From contig JANFNE010000004.1 of the NCBI GenBank assembly GCA_024867545.1, positions 620,001 through 684,000 of the forward strand: a stretch of DNA of 64,000 nt, in the 5' to 3' direction. Under the pieces are notes generated by a model. That model did not search any database and was not told the origin of the DNA. It saw nothing but the letters and a program-made list of their open reading frames with translations. A program made the position numbers and the translations under genes. This DNA is from Phytopythium helicoides. Lineage: Eukaryota; Oomycota; Peronosporomycetes; Pythiales; Pythiaceae. This document shows, one piece after another, positions 20,889 to 30,859 of this stretch (position 1 is its first letter; the number at the start of each line of letters is the position of its first letter).

Positions 20889-21689
20889 CTACGCCTTCGC
20901 ATACGCCTGTGAACTCGGCGAAGCAATTGAGGTCGTCGCACGGCGACGGCGATAGAACCACACCGCCCATGCTACGAGTGCGACGGCAGCAACAACACCA
21001 ATCACGATCCCGGCAATCGCTCCGCCAGATAGTCCACTGCTCGATGTACTTGGGATAACACCGTCAACACACTCTTGATTGTCAATTTGGTCCTCGGTGA
21101 ATGATAAGCTCTCGGTCATGTTCCCGCTGCAGTCACCGGAATCGAACTTAGTAAACGTGGCGCTGCCGTCGCCGGCGATCGTCACCAAGCGCGACTCCGG
21201 TTCAACATTTGAAGTTGCGTTCTTGAGGGCGTAGCGAGGATGACATGCGTCATCGGCAATCATAACGTTGACAAAGTCGAGGGCCGTGCAGTCTGTGTCG
21301 TTGAAGTAGTCGACGCGGAGGTACGGCTGGTCTCCATAGAGGTCATCGAGGTAGTTTGACAAATCCGAGGCGCACGCACCTAGCGTACTGGAGATCTGGA
21401 ATGGCACCTGTGTTGAATCCGAACGAGTAGTATGTGCCCTTCGTAGTACTCGGACTCGGGCCAACATCCCTTGCTTGCCACCACAAACACTGGCGTCTTC
21501 GTGTCCAGCGTGAACGTTTCACTGCGTGTACCCGATCAACAGGTCCCAGCTGTCTGCATCGCCGCCGTACGCTCGATTTTTCCCGTGAGAAGTCGGCGGT
21601 GTGATCACAGCGTAGACCGTGTCAGCAGAGGCAGACGCACTGGCCGAAGCGAGTAGAGAGAGCGCGACGACAGGAATCGAAGTCCTCAT
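20889..21689 (-). CDS. Secreted type I membrane protein, frame broken
   Basis: The first 22 residues (MRTSIPVVALSLLASASASA) are a clear signal peptide. The extracellular part contains CWPESEYYEG, ACASDLSNYLDDLYGD, DYFNDTDCTALDF and SGDCSGNMTES, with several spaced cysteines and N-glycosylation sites. A single C-terminal membrane helix (GAIAGIVIGVVAAVALVAWA) is followed by YRRRR and a short Ser-rich cytosolic tail. The reading frame shifts two or three times between 21400 and 21530, so the N-terminal third is inferred by joining frames. It may be a sequencing problem or a decaying gene. Family not recognised; resembles Cys-rich surface proteins of oomycetes in layout only. Confidence 0.6.
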
Positions 21690-22335
21690 CGACGTTGCTT
21701 AATCTCAACGCGTGTGATTAGAAAATGAGCTCTAGCGGGAAGCTCGTTTCATCAAATTCTGCATTCCAGGTCCCGTTTGGTCCTATGTCACATAAGTCGA
21801 GGCGTTGCACACTTGAAGCATGGCTAATCACCGATGATGGCTACACCTGCACCCACAACCGCGTAATGCTCACGTTTGGCTACCCGTGATCGCTCCCTAG
21901 TTGATCTGCGTGAGAAAATGTTTATCAGGTGATAGCGGCTCCAACCTGGCAACGTCTGCTTGATTCGCTTCTTGCCGATCATGGGTCTCTGTATCCAAGA
22001 CTCATGCTACATGCATTGACTGGCCGCCAGCATGTCTCCATGTTCATGAAGGCAACGGCCCCATTGTTACCGATTGAACGTTTGCGTCACTTCCAGCCGC
22101 TTGCCAATGCTTGTTCGTCACAGCTCACCCTGTGCAATTCGTGAAAAATGAAAATCTGTCAGCAAGGCGAATATATACGGTTGGGAATCTTGGGGTGAGT
22201 TGTAGCTGAGATGGGCCACATGCTGGCGACGTTTCGCCCCGCCGATGCTGCCAGTCGCGCCTCCGCTCGCTACTGGCCGCTCCCAGTGGTCAGTTTGCGA
22301 AGCTCCAGCTCGAATTCTACGCCCAAGAGAAGTCC
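21690..22335. other. Divergent intergenic region
   Basis: About 650 bp between divergent genes. Codons in frame just upstream of 22336 (FAKLQLEFYAQEK) look coding-like, so the downstream glycosyltransferase may begin earlier through an unseen exon. Nothing else recognised. Confidence 0.35.
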
Positions 22336-23467
22336 ATGAAGCCGTGGAAGTCGGAGGTGGCGCCGACCAAGAGCGACGGAACCGTCAAGCCGTTCCGGCA
22401 CCTCTCACGCCGACTGACGCTGCGCCAGCGGATGTGGGTGCTGCTGGTTGCGTGCGTCACGCTTGGGCTCGCGATTCACCTGCTGGTGGCCAAGATGCGT
22501 CGCCCTCCGCCTCCCCAGGGGCTCCCGAAGCTCGCGGAGCGCTCCTGAGATGCTCTTCAGCATGGGAATCGTCGACAGCGACGCCTCAAATGACACAACG
22601 GCAGGAAAGACACCAGCATCCTCGCAGAACCTGCGACCTTCTTCGGTACCCAGTGGCGGCGTCCCAAAGAGCTGGGAGTGGCTCAAAGACGAGCAGGCAG
22701 CACCAACGGGGGCGTTGCTGCTGCCAGAGTACGCCCTCACCGAAATCGAGCGGGACCCGACCGTTGTTGGAAAGCACATCCGTGTGCTCTGGATCGGCGA
22801 ATTGGCGAATGCGCCATTGCTCATCCTCAGCTATGTAGATCGAGGCTTCAACGTGACAATTCACACGAGCGTTGACAACATCCTCGAGGGATTCGTTCCT
22901 CACGTGCGCCGAGCGTACGAGCATGCCATCCCACGAGTCGCGGGCTTCGACTTCCTCAAGCTGCTGATGCTGTACAAGTACGGCGGGTTCGTCGTGGATG
23001 CCGACACGAAGCCGTTGGTGGATGGCGACGATGTCATTCTTCCACCGGAATGCGACGTGCTGCTGGGGAAGGAGACCCACCTCGGACCCGAGCAGTTCGT
23101 CAAGCCGATATACCGCCAAAAAGGTGGGCCTACTTACGGTTTCAACCGTCCGTACCAGCTACTCAACTGGGCCATGATCGCCACCAAGCTTCGCAATCGC
23201 CACATTGAAGAGTTCATCCTCGCGTCGATGCGCCACTTCTTCGGCATGAGAGATATCGAGAAGGAGCTTGTGCAGGATATTGCTGGCTCTGGGATGCTCT
23301 CAGACTACGTTGCATTGCTGCACGAGCAACACGGACTCGACTACGCCGCAACGTTTGAGAGCAGAAAGCTCATGCGACCAATTGAGGGGATCTGCATGCT
23401 CGAAGATGAGTTGCGAGGCGGGTGGATCCTGCACACGCACATGGCGACTTGGTACGCCGAAAAATAG
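22336..23467 (+). CDS. Type II membrane glycosyltransferase with DXD motif
   Basis: With one extra base removed near 22545 the frame gives 376 residues. A short basic cytosolic tail is followed by one membrane helix (about 36-57, MWVLLVACVTLGLAIHLLVA), the topology of Golgi transferases. The catalytic part has VLWIGELANAPL, HAIPRVAGFDFLKLLMLYKY, GGFVVDADTKPLV with the DXD motif (DAD) that binds the metal-nucleotide sugar, and a C-terminal GGWILHTHMATWY. This matches the DXD-containing sugar transferase family (OCH1/capsule-type, Gly_transf_sug), which usually transfers hexose or mannose. Sugar and acceptor cannot be told. The upstream start is uncertain. Confidence 0.75.
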
Positions 23468-23800
23468 TCTACGTGACTAAATCAATATTGTAGCTGAATC
23501 ATTTGGCGAAACTTATAGTTGCACCACCACTCGATGCCTGGGTCTTGACACGCTTTCGGATTTCGTTCAACTGCTGCATGATCAATACGGATTTGGCTGT
23601 TTCATAGATCTAGAAGCTATGGATCCAGTGAGGCTTACAGCGCCTGTGCGCGTTGGCCAGCCAGCTCGCGGTTGTGTGATCCGAAACACCCACATGGACT
23701 TATGACAGAAGGAAAACTGCCGGTAAGTTGTCACGAAGAAAGACTACTGTATCCAATCTCACTATAAATCAATCTCATGCTGTCTTTCCACGAAAACCTG
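23468..23800. other. Convergent intergenic region
   Basis: 333 bp of AT-richer 3' flank between converging genes; nothing recognised. Confidence 0.4.
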
Positions 23801-25154
23801 CTATTCGTACGAGATGCGCTCGCTGAGTGCTGCAGGGATTGCTCGGAGCGGCTGCTTGGGGTCGCAAAGACTCCAGTTGGGCGACTGCTGCGCTTTGTGC
23901 CACTTGAAGTCGTTTACCTTGGACCAAAGCCCCGAGTCCTTTAGAAGGCCAATGCGCTCCAGCTGTGCCTTGAGACCGTCGAACTGCAGTCGATACGGAC
24001 CAAAGCGCATCTGGTGGCAGTCCTCGATGATCGGGTGACTTCTGATACGAAGATGGAAGGCCGTATTCGCGCTGTGGTGAACGCGTAGCTGACGGCAAGC
24101 GACGAAAAAGTCACAAGTGTCACATCCTTCAAGCCACAAGCTTCCGTAAATTGGAGACGCGTACACCACGCAGTTCTTGAGCGCGTCTCCGCGGATCGCA
24201 GATGTCTCGACGCACACGAATACCGTGCAGTTGGTGAGGTGCGAGAAGTTCAAATCGCGCCGCATCTCGGGATCGCGGCCATCAAAGCTGCTGTTGTCGA
24301 TCACAATCACCTCGTTCTGTCGGTGCGCAAACACCAACTCATCCAGCTGCAATGCTGTCTTCACCGCTGCCGCCTTCTCTGCCGGTTTCTCTGGGCTCGT
24401 TTCGGCACTGTTATTGCCAGCACCTTCATTCTCCTTCGCGGCGCTCGTCTTCCTGGCTCGAGCGCGGAATGCAAACTTCTTCCTTGGCGCCACCAGCTGC
24501 CGTGTGGACTCGATCAGCTCGAGGAGCTTGGAGATGATAAGCTGCGTGTGGCGAATATCATACGGCGACAAAAAGAGCGACGACGCTCGAGCGGCATCGT
24601 CGCGCATCTCGTTCACAACCGGCCACCATCTCATCCAGCTTGCTCGTCTCGGCCGCCGCCGAAGCCGTCGCGACCGGCTGCTTGCGCTGCTCGGTGAACT
24701 CGTTGATCTGGCGGCGCACGCGGTCCTCCTTGGCCGTGAAGCTCTCCCAGAAGTGCGCGACGAGCTCGTCTCCGCTGAGCTCCAGGTCGTGCGCTCGCTG
24801 CTGCTTCTCCTGCTGCTTCTTGCCGTCCCTCGCCGTGCGGTACGCCTCGAGTTCGTGCGCCAGGCTCTCCGCCTGCGTCGCGAAGACCGGGAACTCACCC
24901 ACCGTGTTGACCTTCTCGCGCCGCACGAACGCGCCGTGCAGCGGGCGCGCGTCGAAGTAGCGCACGCCGTTGCAGCTGCCGTCCGACTTGCCCAGCGGCT
25001 TGTCGAGCCGCACGCCGACCCACTCGCCGTCCGGCAGGCCCTCGACGCGCCCCACGAACGCGATCTCGCCGTAGCGCTTGATGCTCGCGCGTAGGCCCGA
25101 GCCGGAGCCCGCGCGCAGCTCGCAGCGCTGGCCGAGCGCGACCTTCTGCTCCAT
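23801..25154 (-). CDS. CAP-Gly domain fused to tubulin-folding cofactor C (TBCC)
   Basis: With one extra base removed near 24620 (after GGCC on the coding strand) the frame gives 450 residues. N-terminal CAP-Gly domain (about 5-75): GEIAFVGRVEGLPDGEWVGV, GKSDGSCNGVRYF and GAFVRREKV, the fold that binds EEY/F ends of tubulin and EB1. Next a TBCC spectrin-like helix region (FWESFTAKEDRVRRQINEF, about 140-260), a basic linker, and the C-terminal C-CAP/TBCC beta-helix (about 300-420) with VIDNSSFDG, CVVYASPIYGSLWLEGC and QLRVHHSANTAFHLRIRS, which includes the arginine finger (QLRxH) that stimulates tubulin GTPase. The start at 25154 is preferred; an in-frame ATG at 25235 adds 27 low-complexity residues. 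Divergent from the first GYPPQ gene. Confidence 0.85.
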
Positions 25155-25364
25155 GGCGAGCTGCTCTCGAGTTGAAGGGCCGACAGGTCGCTTGCGGGCG
25201 GCTCCGCTTCGCGATTGGACAGAAGCCGCCGACACTTTCCGCGAATGAGGAGCGCGCGAGGTGTCGTGGGTGCAACTTGGCGAACAGCAGGAGCCGAAAG
25301 AAGGCTCTGCCCCTCATTCCTGCAACAGCTCGAGCCCCCGCAGAAGCACAAGCTCGCCAGCAAG

Positions 25365-25841
25365 ATGCACGGAGGAGGCGGCGGATACCCGCAGCAGGGC
25401 TTCACCCAAGGCTCAGGCTACCCTCCCCCGCAGCAGGGCTACCCACCGCAGCAGGGCTACCCACCGCAGCAGGGCTATCCTCCTCAGCAAGGCTATCCTC
25501 CTCAGCAAGGCTATCCTCCTCAGCAGGGATATCCTCCGCAGCAGCATGGCTACCCGCCGCAGCCTGGATATCCGCCGCAGCAGCATGGCTACCCGCCGCA
25601 GCAGCACGGATACCCGGCGCAGGGCTACCCTGCGGCAGCGCACGGGCACGCGCAGCCGGTGTACGTGGCGCAGCCTGGCGTGGTGGTGGGCGTGCACGGC
25701 AAGCCGGGCAAGCACGGCAAGTACAAGCACGGCAAGCACAAGGGCTTCAAGGGCCACAAGTACAAGGGCCACAAGTACAAGGGCTTCAAGGGCAAGGGCT
25801 TCAAGAAGGGCATGAAGAAGGTCAAGAAGTTTTTCAAGTGA
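25365..25841 (+). CDS. GYPPQ-repeat, Lys/His/Gly-tailed protein (copy 1)
   Basis: 158 residues in two low-complexity halves. Residues about 10-85 are repeats of the QQGYPP unit, some as QHGYPPQ or QPGYPPQ. After [20 protein letters not shown] the last 60 residues repeat short Lys/Gly/His units ([18 protein letters not shown]) and end KKFFK. XYPPX repeats occur in rhodopsin tails, annexins and plant glycine-rich protein A3, whose C-terminus also repeats HGKFKHGK units; the last is the closest match in layout. No signal peptide or membrane helix. Function unknown; strongly basic tail could bind membranes or nucleic acid. A paralogue follows 425 bp downstream on the same strand. Confidence 0.8.
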   Translation: MHGGGGGYPQQGFTQGSGYPPPQQGYPPQQGYPPQQGYPPQQGYPPQQGYPPQQGYPPQQHGYPPQPGYPPQQHGYPPQQHGYPAQGYPAAAHGHAQPVYVAQPGVVVGVHGKPGKHGKYKHGKHKGFKGHKYKGHKYKGFKGKGFKKGMKKVKKFFK

Positions 25842-26266
25842 GTCGGCGCTGCCCGCCCGAGTCGCGTAGTCGCGTGAGAGGAGGAGCTTTGTGTGCATAA
25901 CGAGATTACCCATGTTCGCTCGTTCGACGGAGTGGAGCTACATGATGCAGCAGTCGCAGCTCCAAGTGACGTTGCGGTCATGCGCCACGTACCCAGCACA
26001 TGTTGCGCTACCACCAGAAAACCGGTGTCAGACCAGTTCCACACCGGTTTACCGACCCTGGATTTTCTCACAGGGAGAAAACCCCCCATGATTACGGATT
26101 GACTAAACGCAACTGGACAGTAGCATTCCATACAGTACTCAAGTATAACTCTCCCGTGTCGAAGTGACGCCCGTAGCTCTTGACCTTGCAGGTACCGGAC
26201 CGATCACTTCCGATCGCGCCGCCCCCCGCCGAGAGCGAGCCCCAGCACCTTGAGAGTCCCGCCGTC
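25842..26266. other. Spacer between tandem paralogues
   Basis: 425 bp with two small inverted repeats (see the entry at 26019) and otherwise nothing recognised. It must hold the 3' end of copy 1 and the promoter of copy 2. Confidence 0.4.
26019..26050. repeat. Perfect 10 bp inverted repeat, hairpin
   Basis: AAACCGGTGT (26019-26028) pairs with ACACCGGTTT (26041-26050) over a 12-base loop. A second smaller pair, TTTTCTC and GAGAAAA, follows at about 26063-26085. It lies in the spacer downstream of the first GYPPQ gene and could be a 3'-end structure or a mobile-element trace. Confidence 0.5.
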
Positions 26267-26758
26267 ATGCACAACCAGCCGCCCAACAACAGCTACCCGC
26301 CCAACCAGGGCTACCCCCCTCCGCAGCAAGGCTATCCTCCTCAGCAGGGCTACCCACCGCAGCAAGGCTATCCTCCTCAGCAGGGCTACCCACCGCAGCA
26401 GGGCTATCCGCCGCAGCCGGGCTATCCGCCACAGCCCGGATACCCTCCGCAGCAGCCTTACCCTCCGCAGCCTGGATACCCGCCGCCGCAGCACTACCCG
26501 CCGCAGCCTGGATACCCGGGATACCCGCCGCAGCCCGGATACGCGCACCCGGCGCCTTATGTGGCGCAGCCGGTGTACGTGGCGCAGCCCGGCGTCGTGG
26601 CCTACCACGGCAAGATGAAGCACGGCAAGTTCAAGGGCCACAAGTTCAAGGGCTACAAGCACAAGGGCCACGGCTACGGCGGCTACGGCGGCTATGGCGG
26701 CTACGGATATGGACACCACAAGCAAAAGCACTACAAGCGCAAGGGCTTCTTCAAGTAG
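26267..26758 (+). CDS. GYPPQ-repeat, Lys/His/Gly-tailed protein (copy 2)
   Basis: 163 residues, clearly a paralogue of the gene just upstream: the N-terminal half is [14 protein letters not shown] repeats (about residues 5-95), then [15 protein letters not shown], and the tail repeats KMKHGKFKGHKFKGYKHKGH before a Gly/Tyr run (GYGGYGGYGGYGYG) and ends KRKGFFK. The Gly/Tyr run is absent from copy 1, and the Pro-Tyr repeats differ in number, as expected from slippage. Start ATG at 26267 follows CCGTC. No signal peptide. Confidence 0.8.
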   Translation: MHNQPPNNSYPPNQGYPPPQQGYPPQQGYPPQQGYPPQQGYPPQQGYPPQPGYPPQPGYPPQQPYPPQPGYPPPQHYPPQPGYPGYPPQPGYAHPAPYVAQPVYVAQPGVVAYHGKMKHGKFKGHKFKGYKHKGHGYGGYGGYGGYGYGHHKQKHYKRKGFFK

Positions 26759-26922
26759 ACGAGCCAGCGCAGAGCTGTTCAAGTATTGCAGACACCTCGC
26801 AGAGAGGCGAGAGTGGTCGAGTGGTAATGAAAAAGCTTGTTCGGTGTAGTACGCACAAAGTCGCCCATCAAACTGATCGAGAAGGAAAGATCAATGCATG
26901 CGCATCAACCGCAACCTGTCCT

Positions 26923-27792
26923 TCACGGCTGTGGCGCGACCTTCTTCGCGTCCGAAGGCTTGGTGCCGATGATGAAGCTCTCATGCATGAGCGTGTCGTT
27001 GTTCTCGCCGACCATCATTGGCGTCCAGTCGCGGCCAAAGTGATTCCCTGGCTGGCTCAAGTTGGCTTGGACTTCCAAGTGCCAGTGCGTAACGCCGAGA
27101 ACGCCGTTGAGTGGGTCGTCTTCGCCGTACTTGAGCGTCGTGTCGCCGAGAAACGCTATGTTGGTGGAAGCTCGACCACCCATGTCGGCCCAGAACATGC
27201 TTCCGCGAGGCGATAGCGAGTCGATGGTCTTCAGAATCTTGACAATGCTGTCAAACGACAGGTAGTTGAGCAAGCCCTCCATGCACCAAAACGTGCGCTC
27301 TGTTGAGATGAAGAGTGTCTCGTCCAGCAGCTTCTGCTCCCAGTTGTCCTGTTCCAGGTCGGCAACAATCGTATGGTAGCTCTCGGCCATGAGCTGGGCG
27401 TTTGCCTGATGCATCACCTGATGCTTGTGATCCAGCAGATCGTTGCTCGCGTCAATCTCGACGACAACACAGTCTCGGAGAGATTCAAGACGATACGCTC
27501 TCGTGTCCAGCCCCGAGCCCAAGATCACCACCTGGCCAATCGAGGCATCCCGATGCGATAAGGCGTCGTCCAAGTATCTCGTGCGGAAAGCCAGGAGTTG
27601 TTGGCCCAGAGCGAGTGACGTGTCAGGTGGAGCCCACTTGAACCCGGCAAGGAGTTGCATTTGTCCACTGATGTCGCCCGCGAGCTGTTGCGCGAACGGG
27701 TCGTTGATGATCGCATCCGGCCGTTGCGTTTCAACTCCCCGAAGCGATGCCACAACAAACGCCATCGAAGCAGCCAACTGGGCGTGCTCCAT
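26923..27792 (-). CDS. SAM-dependent methyltransferase, LCMT/bacterial type
   Basis: An intronless 289-residue protein. The start (MEHAQLAASMAFVVASLRGV) with ETQRPDAIINDPFAQQLAG, then FRTRYLDDAL, the SAM site VVILGSGLDTRAYRLE (about residues 90-105) and VVEIDASNDLLDHK fit the leucine carboxyl methyltransferase superfamily, in the branch abundant in mycobacteria and other bacteria (putative SAM-dependent methyltransferase, PF04072). WCMEGLLNYLS is the family's post-IV motif. Substrate unknown. No presequence or membrane helix. The lack of introns and bacterial-type sequence suggest, but do not prove, horizontal transfer. Confidence 0.82.
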   Translation of the reverse strand: MEHAQLAASMAFVVASLRGVETQRPDAIINDPFAQQLAGDISGQMQLLAGFKWAPPDTSLALGQQLLAFRTRYLDDALSHRDASIGQVVILGSGLDTRAYRLESLRDCVVVEIDASNDLLDHKHQVMHQANAQLMAESYHTIVADLEQDNWEQKLLDETLFISTERTFWCMEGLLNYLSFDSIVKILKTIDSLSPRGSMFWADMGGRASTNIAFLGDTTLKYGEDDPLNGVLGVTHWHLEVQANLSQPGNHFGRDWTPMMVGENNDTLMHESFIIGTKPSDAKKVAPQP

Positions 27793-28734
27793 GGCCGTCC
27801 CAGTATCGCTCTTGGCTGCCCCAACGTCGCTGAGTTAGCCATGAATGAAAAGCCAAGAGGCTGCCACACGTCGATCATACCCGAGCTAGCTCGGTTTGGC
27901 TGCGAGGCAGCGCTGGTCGTGAACTCGCTCATGCTCGTTTCGCTGCGCTTTCGAAAATGCGATCTTCTTTCTGGCTGTCGCCATTTTCGCTGCGACGAGG
28001 CGTCCATAGTGGCTGGCGCGCATGTTTTTCGTGTCCCAAGCGATTTTCGTGGAGAAAGCAAACCGCCGGATCTACTAGAGGCTTGGAGCGCATAGCGATG
28101 AACAGAAGTACCCACGTAGAATGATCCGTACGGAGTCTTCTAGCGCACCGCGCGATGCTCGCCACCGGACTTCGAGGCGGAGTGCCTGCCCGAGCACACG
28201 GCCACCACCACATGGGATCGATTAGGAAGAGTTTGGAGCTTGCAACCCGGCAATGCGTGCTCGCACTCCCGAGCCTACGAACATTCCTGAACGATCAGCG
28301 GACACGACCGACTGCTGCATTGAGGCATCGAGACACCACGATTCTCTGCAAAAAATGCTCGGCACCACGCATTGCGCTTGGTTCAAGTTGAAGCAAAGCC
28401 GCGCGTCAGTGTGGTCCGATACAAAAGATGCAATTGATCGATCTTACTGTTCTATAAGCACTCTTTGATACGGAATATAGAATGCTGGCGTTGGACAGCA
28501 GGTTCACCAATCGCTGGGTTCTACACCATCAAATCAGTCTCTGATTGGCTGCATTGAGCGATAAGGAGATGCTCGAAAAAGAATCACCCATGTTGGTCAA
28601 ATATCTGCGACGTGTGTCGTTTTGCTCGTTGTATCGAATCTCGACATAGCATGCGTTGCATCTCCACGAATCCGCAGCAGCATCGACGCGCTTCCCGCCG
28701 CCATTCCGCATCTAGACGACTCGCCCGCGCAGCA
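27793..28734. other. Divergent intergenic region
   Basis: 940 bp between divergent genes with no supported ORF. It contains the facing CCAAT boxes described at 28507. Confidence 0.4.
28507..28548. promoter_or_regulatory. Facing CCAAT / ATTGG pair
   Basis: CCAAT at 28507-28511 and its complement ATTGG at 28544-28548, 37 bp start to start, about 190 bp upstream of the exostosin-type gene. A possible NF-Y site pair; inferred from motif only. Confidence 0.35.
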
Positions 28735-30687
28735 ATGGAGGACGCCCTGCATTTGTACCCGACGCTGGCGTCGCTGCTGTGGCTTTGGGGCGTCGGCGTC
28801 TTCGCACAGGTCGTGGCCCAGATGATGTGGTGGGCACTGCCTCGGTCTCCGCTGCGCGTGAATGGCCACTCCACGCTCTTCCTGAGGCGGTACCTGCCAA
28901 CCTGCTGGCGAGACCAGAAGAACAAGCAGCGAGCGTCGAAATTGCAGCCAGATCTGGCAGGCGACGAAGAGGAGAGCTGTTCTAGACCACTCTCGCCTGT
29001 TCATTTGCGAGTGGCTACACGCACAGAGATGGAAAAACCTTCAACAGTAGTGATCATCGAGGAAGTCTACAAAATCGACAAGCACACCGAGCATGGACAA
29101 AAGGCGGCGCGGGCGTTCTATTGGAAGCGACTGGCACTGAGATCAGCGCTATTGACGCTGCTGGTGGGGCTTACATCCGCCGTGACGAATACCATCATGC
29201 TTTACATGCGCACAGGACGATATGTGCAGCAGCCATACGACTGGTACTCCGTGGCCGCGACTGGCGATCGCTTCTTCAGTGACCACCTAAGCTTACCGAA
29301 ACATTTACCATCGACGTGCACATTCCGGAATGCGAGTGGGTCGCAGATTTCAATGCTGACACTGGACCAGGTCATCGCCAAACACCAGACGTCAAAGGGC
29401 AAGCCTCCGAGAGCTCTGACAAAAGTTTTTGTTGTTCCGTTCTTCTGGGATCACGTTGTCGAGCTTCGTGTCGATCAAGTCCTACCTGTTCGAAGCTCCC
29501 ATTCACCAGTTTCCTCATCCAGCTCTGATACTCCGCTTTACGAGAATGCTCGTCCAGTTGACGAGATCTCGCTGTTTCCATACTTGTGGCATAACATCCT
29601 TGGTCCGCACTTTGACAAGCGGGTCGCTTCGTCATCCTCACAAGATGAAACGCCCTGGTTACGCCGTGTCGAGCCTCTGAACCTCGAGTTCGAAATTGTT
29701 CGCAGCTCGGAGCAGCTGAAGCTACTTCCTCAAGGCAGCAATCTACTCGTTGTGACGCAGTCAATCTACATCATCGCCAGTATGTTTGACATGCAACCAT
29801 CGTTGCTACCACCCGATGCGAAGGTTGGCTTTCTAACACTCGCTCGAGAAGATTGCCACAACCTAGAGCCCAACAAGTATCTCGACAACCCGCAGATCAA
29901 ATTTGGTTTCTTACCATACGGTGACTGTTCACTCGTTGACGCTGATCGCTTCAACGTAGTGCCACTTGGCCCCAGCTTCGAACATGGATTCCCCACGAAT
30001 GCACACCTGGTTGAGAGTCCGTCGTTAGAGTCCAAGAAGTTCTTGCTCAACCTCATGGTGAGCTGGACAGTCGAGAAGCCGACACGGATTCAAGCCGCAA
30101 TGGCAGCACTTGACGTGTGCTCGCAGAAAGAGCGCTTCAGCAACAGCAAGGTGTGCATCATCGAACATAACGACATGATGTTCAAGGCGCTGCAGTATGT
30201 GGATGACCAAGCAGGCACGAATCTGCGCTGGATACTGTCATCTGCGCCAGACGCCTACATCACTAACCTGAAGCAGTCTATCTTTACGCTGTGTCCGCTG
30301 GGGAAGAATCCAGAGCAGTACCGCATCTGGGAGGCACTTGCAGCGGGCTCCATCCCAATCATCGAGGAGCTCCCAGCCGCCATATCACTCCCGGGCTCAT
30401 TCTTCCACCCATCTTACCCCATGAGCTGGAAGTGCATGCCTGAAGACATGCACGGGATCCTCAAGCGGCTCGACGCTCCCGTGCTGTTTGTAAGCGACTG
30501 GAAGCGTGACCTCCCTCGACTGCTGGGCGAGCTCACCACCGCTGATCCAAGCCACCCATCCGGCATTACTCCCACGGCCAAGCTCATCAAGCTGCACTCC
30601 CGCGTCCGCCCCTGGTACGCCCAACTCGGCGCTCATCTACAGGCACAGGTCCTCGACAAGATCATGCAGCAGTTCGCTTCAACATGA
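28735..30687 (+). CDS. Exostosin-type (RXYLT1/TMEM5-like) glycosyltransferase
   Basis: A 650-residue intronless protein. It has hydrophobic segments near the N-terminus (about 8-35) and about 145-165 (LALRSALLTLLVGLTSAV), suiting a Golgi membrane anchor. The C-terminal half holds the GT47-type signature: FTLCPLGKNPEQYRIWEALA then AGSIPIIEE (about residues 520-550), preceded by VGFLTLAREDCHNLE and LNLMVSWTVEKPTRIQAA. The animal enzyme RXYLT1 adds xylose to ribitol phosphate on alpha-dystroglycan; here only the fold is supported, not the substrate. The start ATG at 28735 is chosen from in-frame options because the upstream extension is Ser/Arg-rich and unlike protein. Confidence 0.75.
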   Translation: MEDALHLYPTLASLLWLWGVGVFAQVVAQMMWWALPRSPLRVNGHSTLFLRRYLPTCWRDQKNKQRASKLQPDLAGDEEESCSRPLSPVHLRVATRTEMEKPSTVVIIEEVYKIDKHTEHGQKAARAFYWKRLALRSALLTLLVGLTSAVTNTIMLYMRTGRYVQQPYDWYSVAATGDRFFSDHLSLPKHLPSTCTFRNASGSQISMLTLDQVIAKHQTSKGKPPRALTKVFVVPFFWDHVVELRVDQVLPVRSSHSPVSSSSSDTPLYENARPVDEISLFPYLWHNILGPHFDKRVASSSSQDETPWLRRVEPLNLEFEIVRSSEQLKLLPQGSNLLVVTQSIYIIASMFDMQPSLLPPDAKVGFLTLAREDCHNLEPNKYLDNPQIKFGFLPYGDCSLVDADRFNVVPLGPSFEHGFPTNAHLVESPSLESKKFLLNLMVSWTVEKPTRIQAAMAALDVCSQKERFSNSKVCIIEHNDMMFKALQYVDDQAGTNLRWILSSAPDAYITNLKQSIFTLCPLGKNPEQYRIWEALAAGSIPIIEELPAAISLPGSFFHPSYPMSWKCMPEDMHGILKRLDAPVLFVSDWKRDLPRLLGELTTADPSHPSGITPTAKLIKLHSRVRPWYAQLGAHLQAQVLDKIMQQFAST

Positions 30688-30859
30688 ATGGCTACACTCG
30701 TTTCTATCCGTTAATTGTTCAAATCCCACCATCTAACCGCTACCGCGCTTGCAGTCAATCGTGTGGAGCTCCCTCGCGTGCCAAGAGAGAAACGCGACGA
30801 GCGGAGCTGCCGCCCGCCATCCTCGCCACTCCCGCCCCCGCCGCCCGCCGCTCCGAGCC

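Noticed and set aside
16941..24620. Programmed +1 frameshifting at GGCC sites
   Set aside because: Three breaks follow GGCC, but others lie in unrelated runs and include missing bases, which fits sequencing error better than a shared programmed signal.
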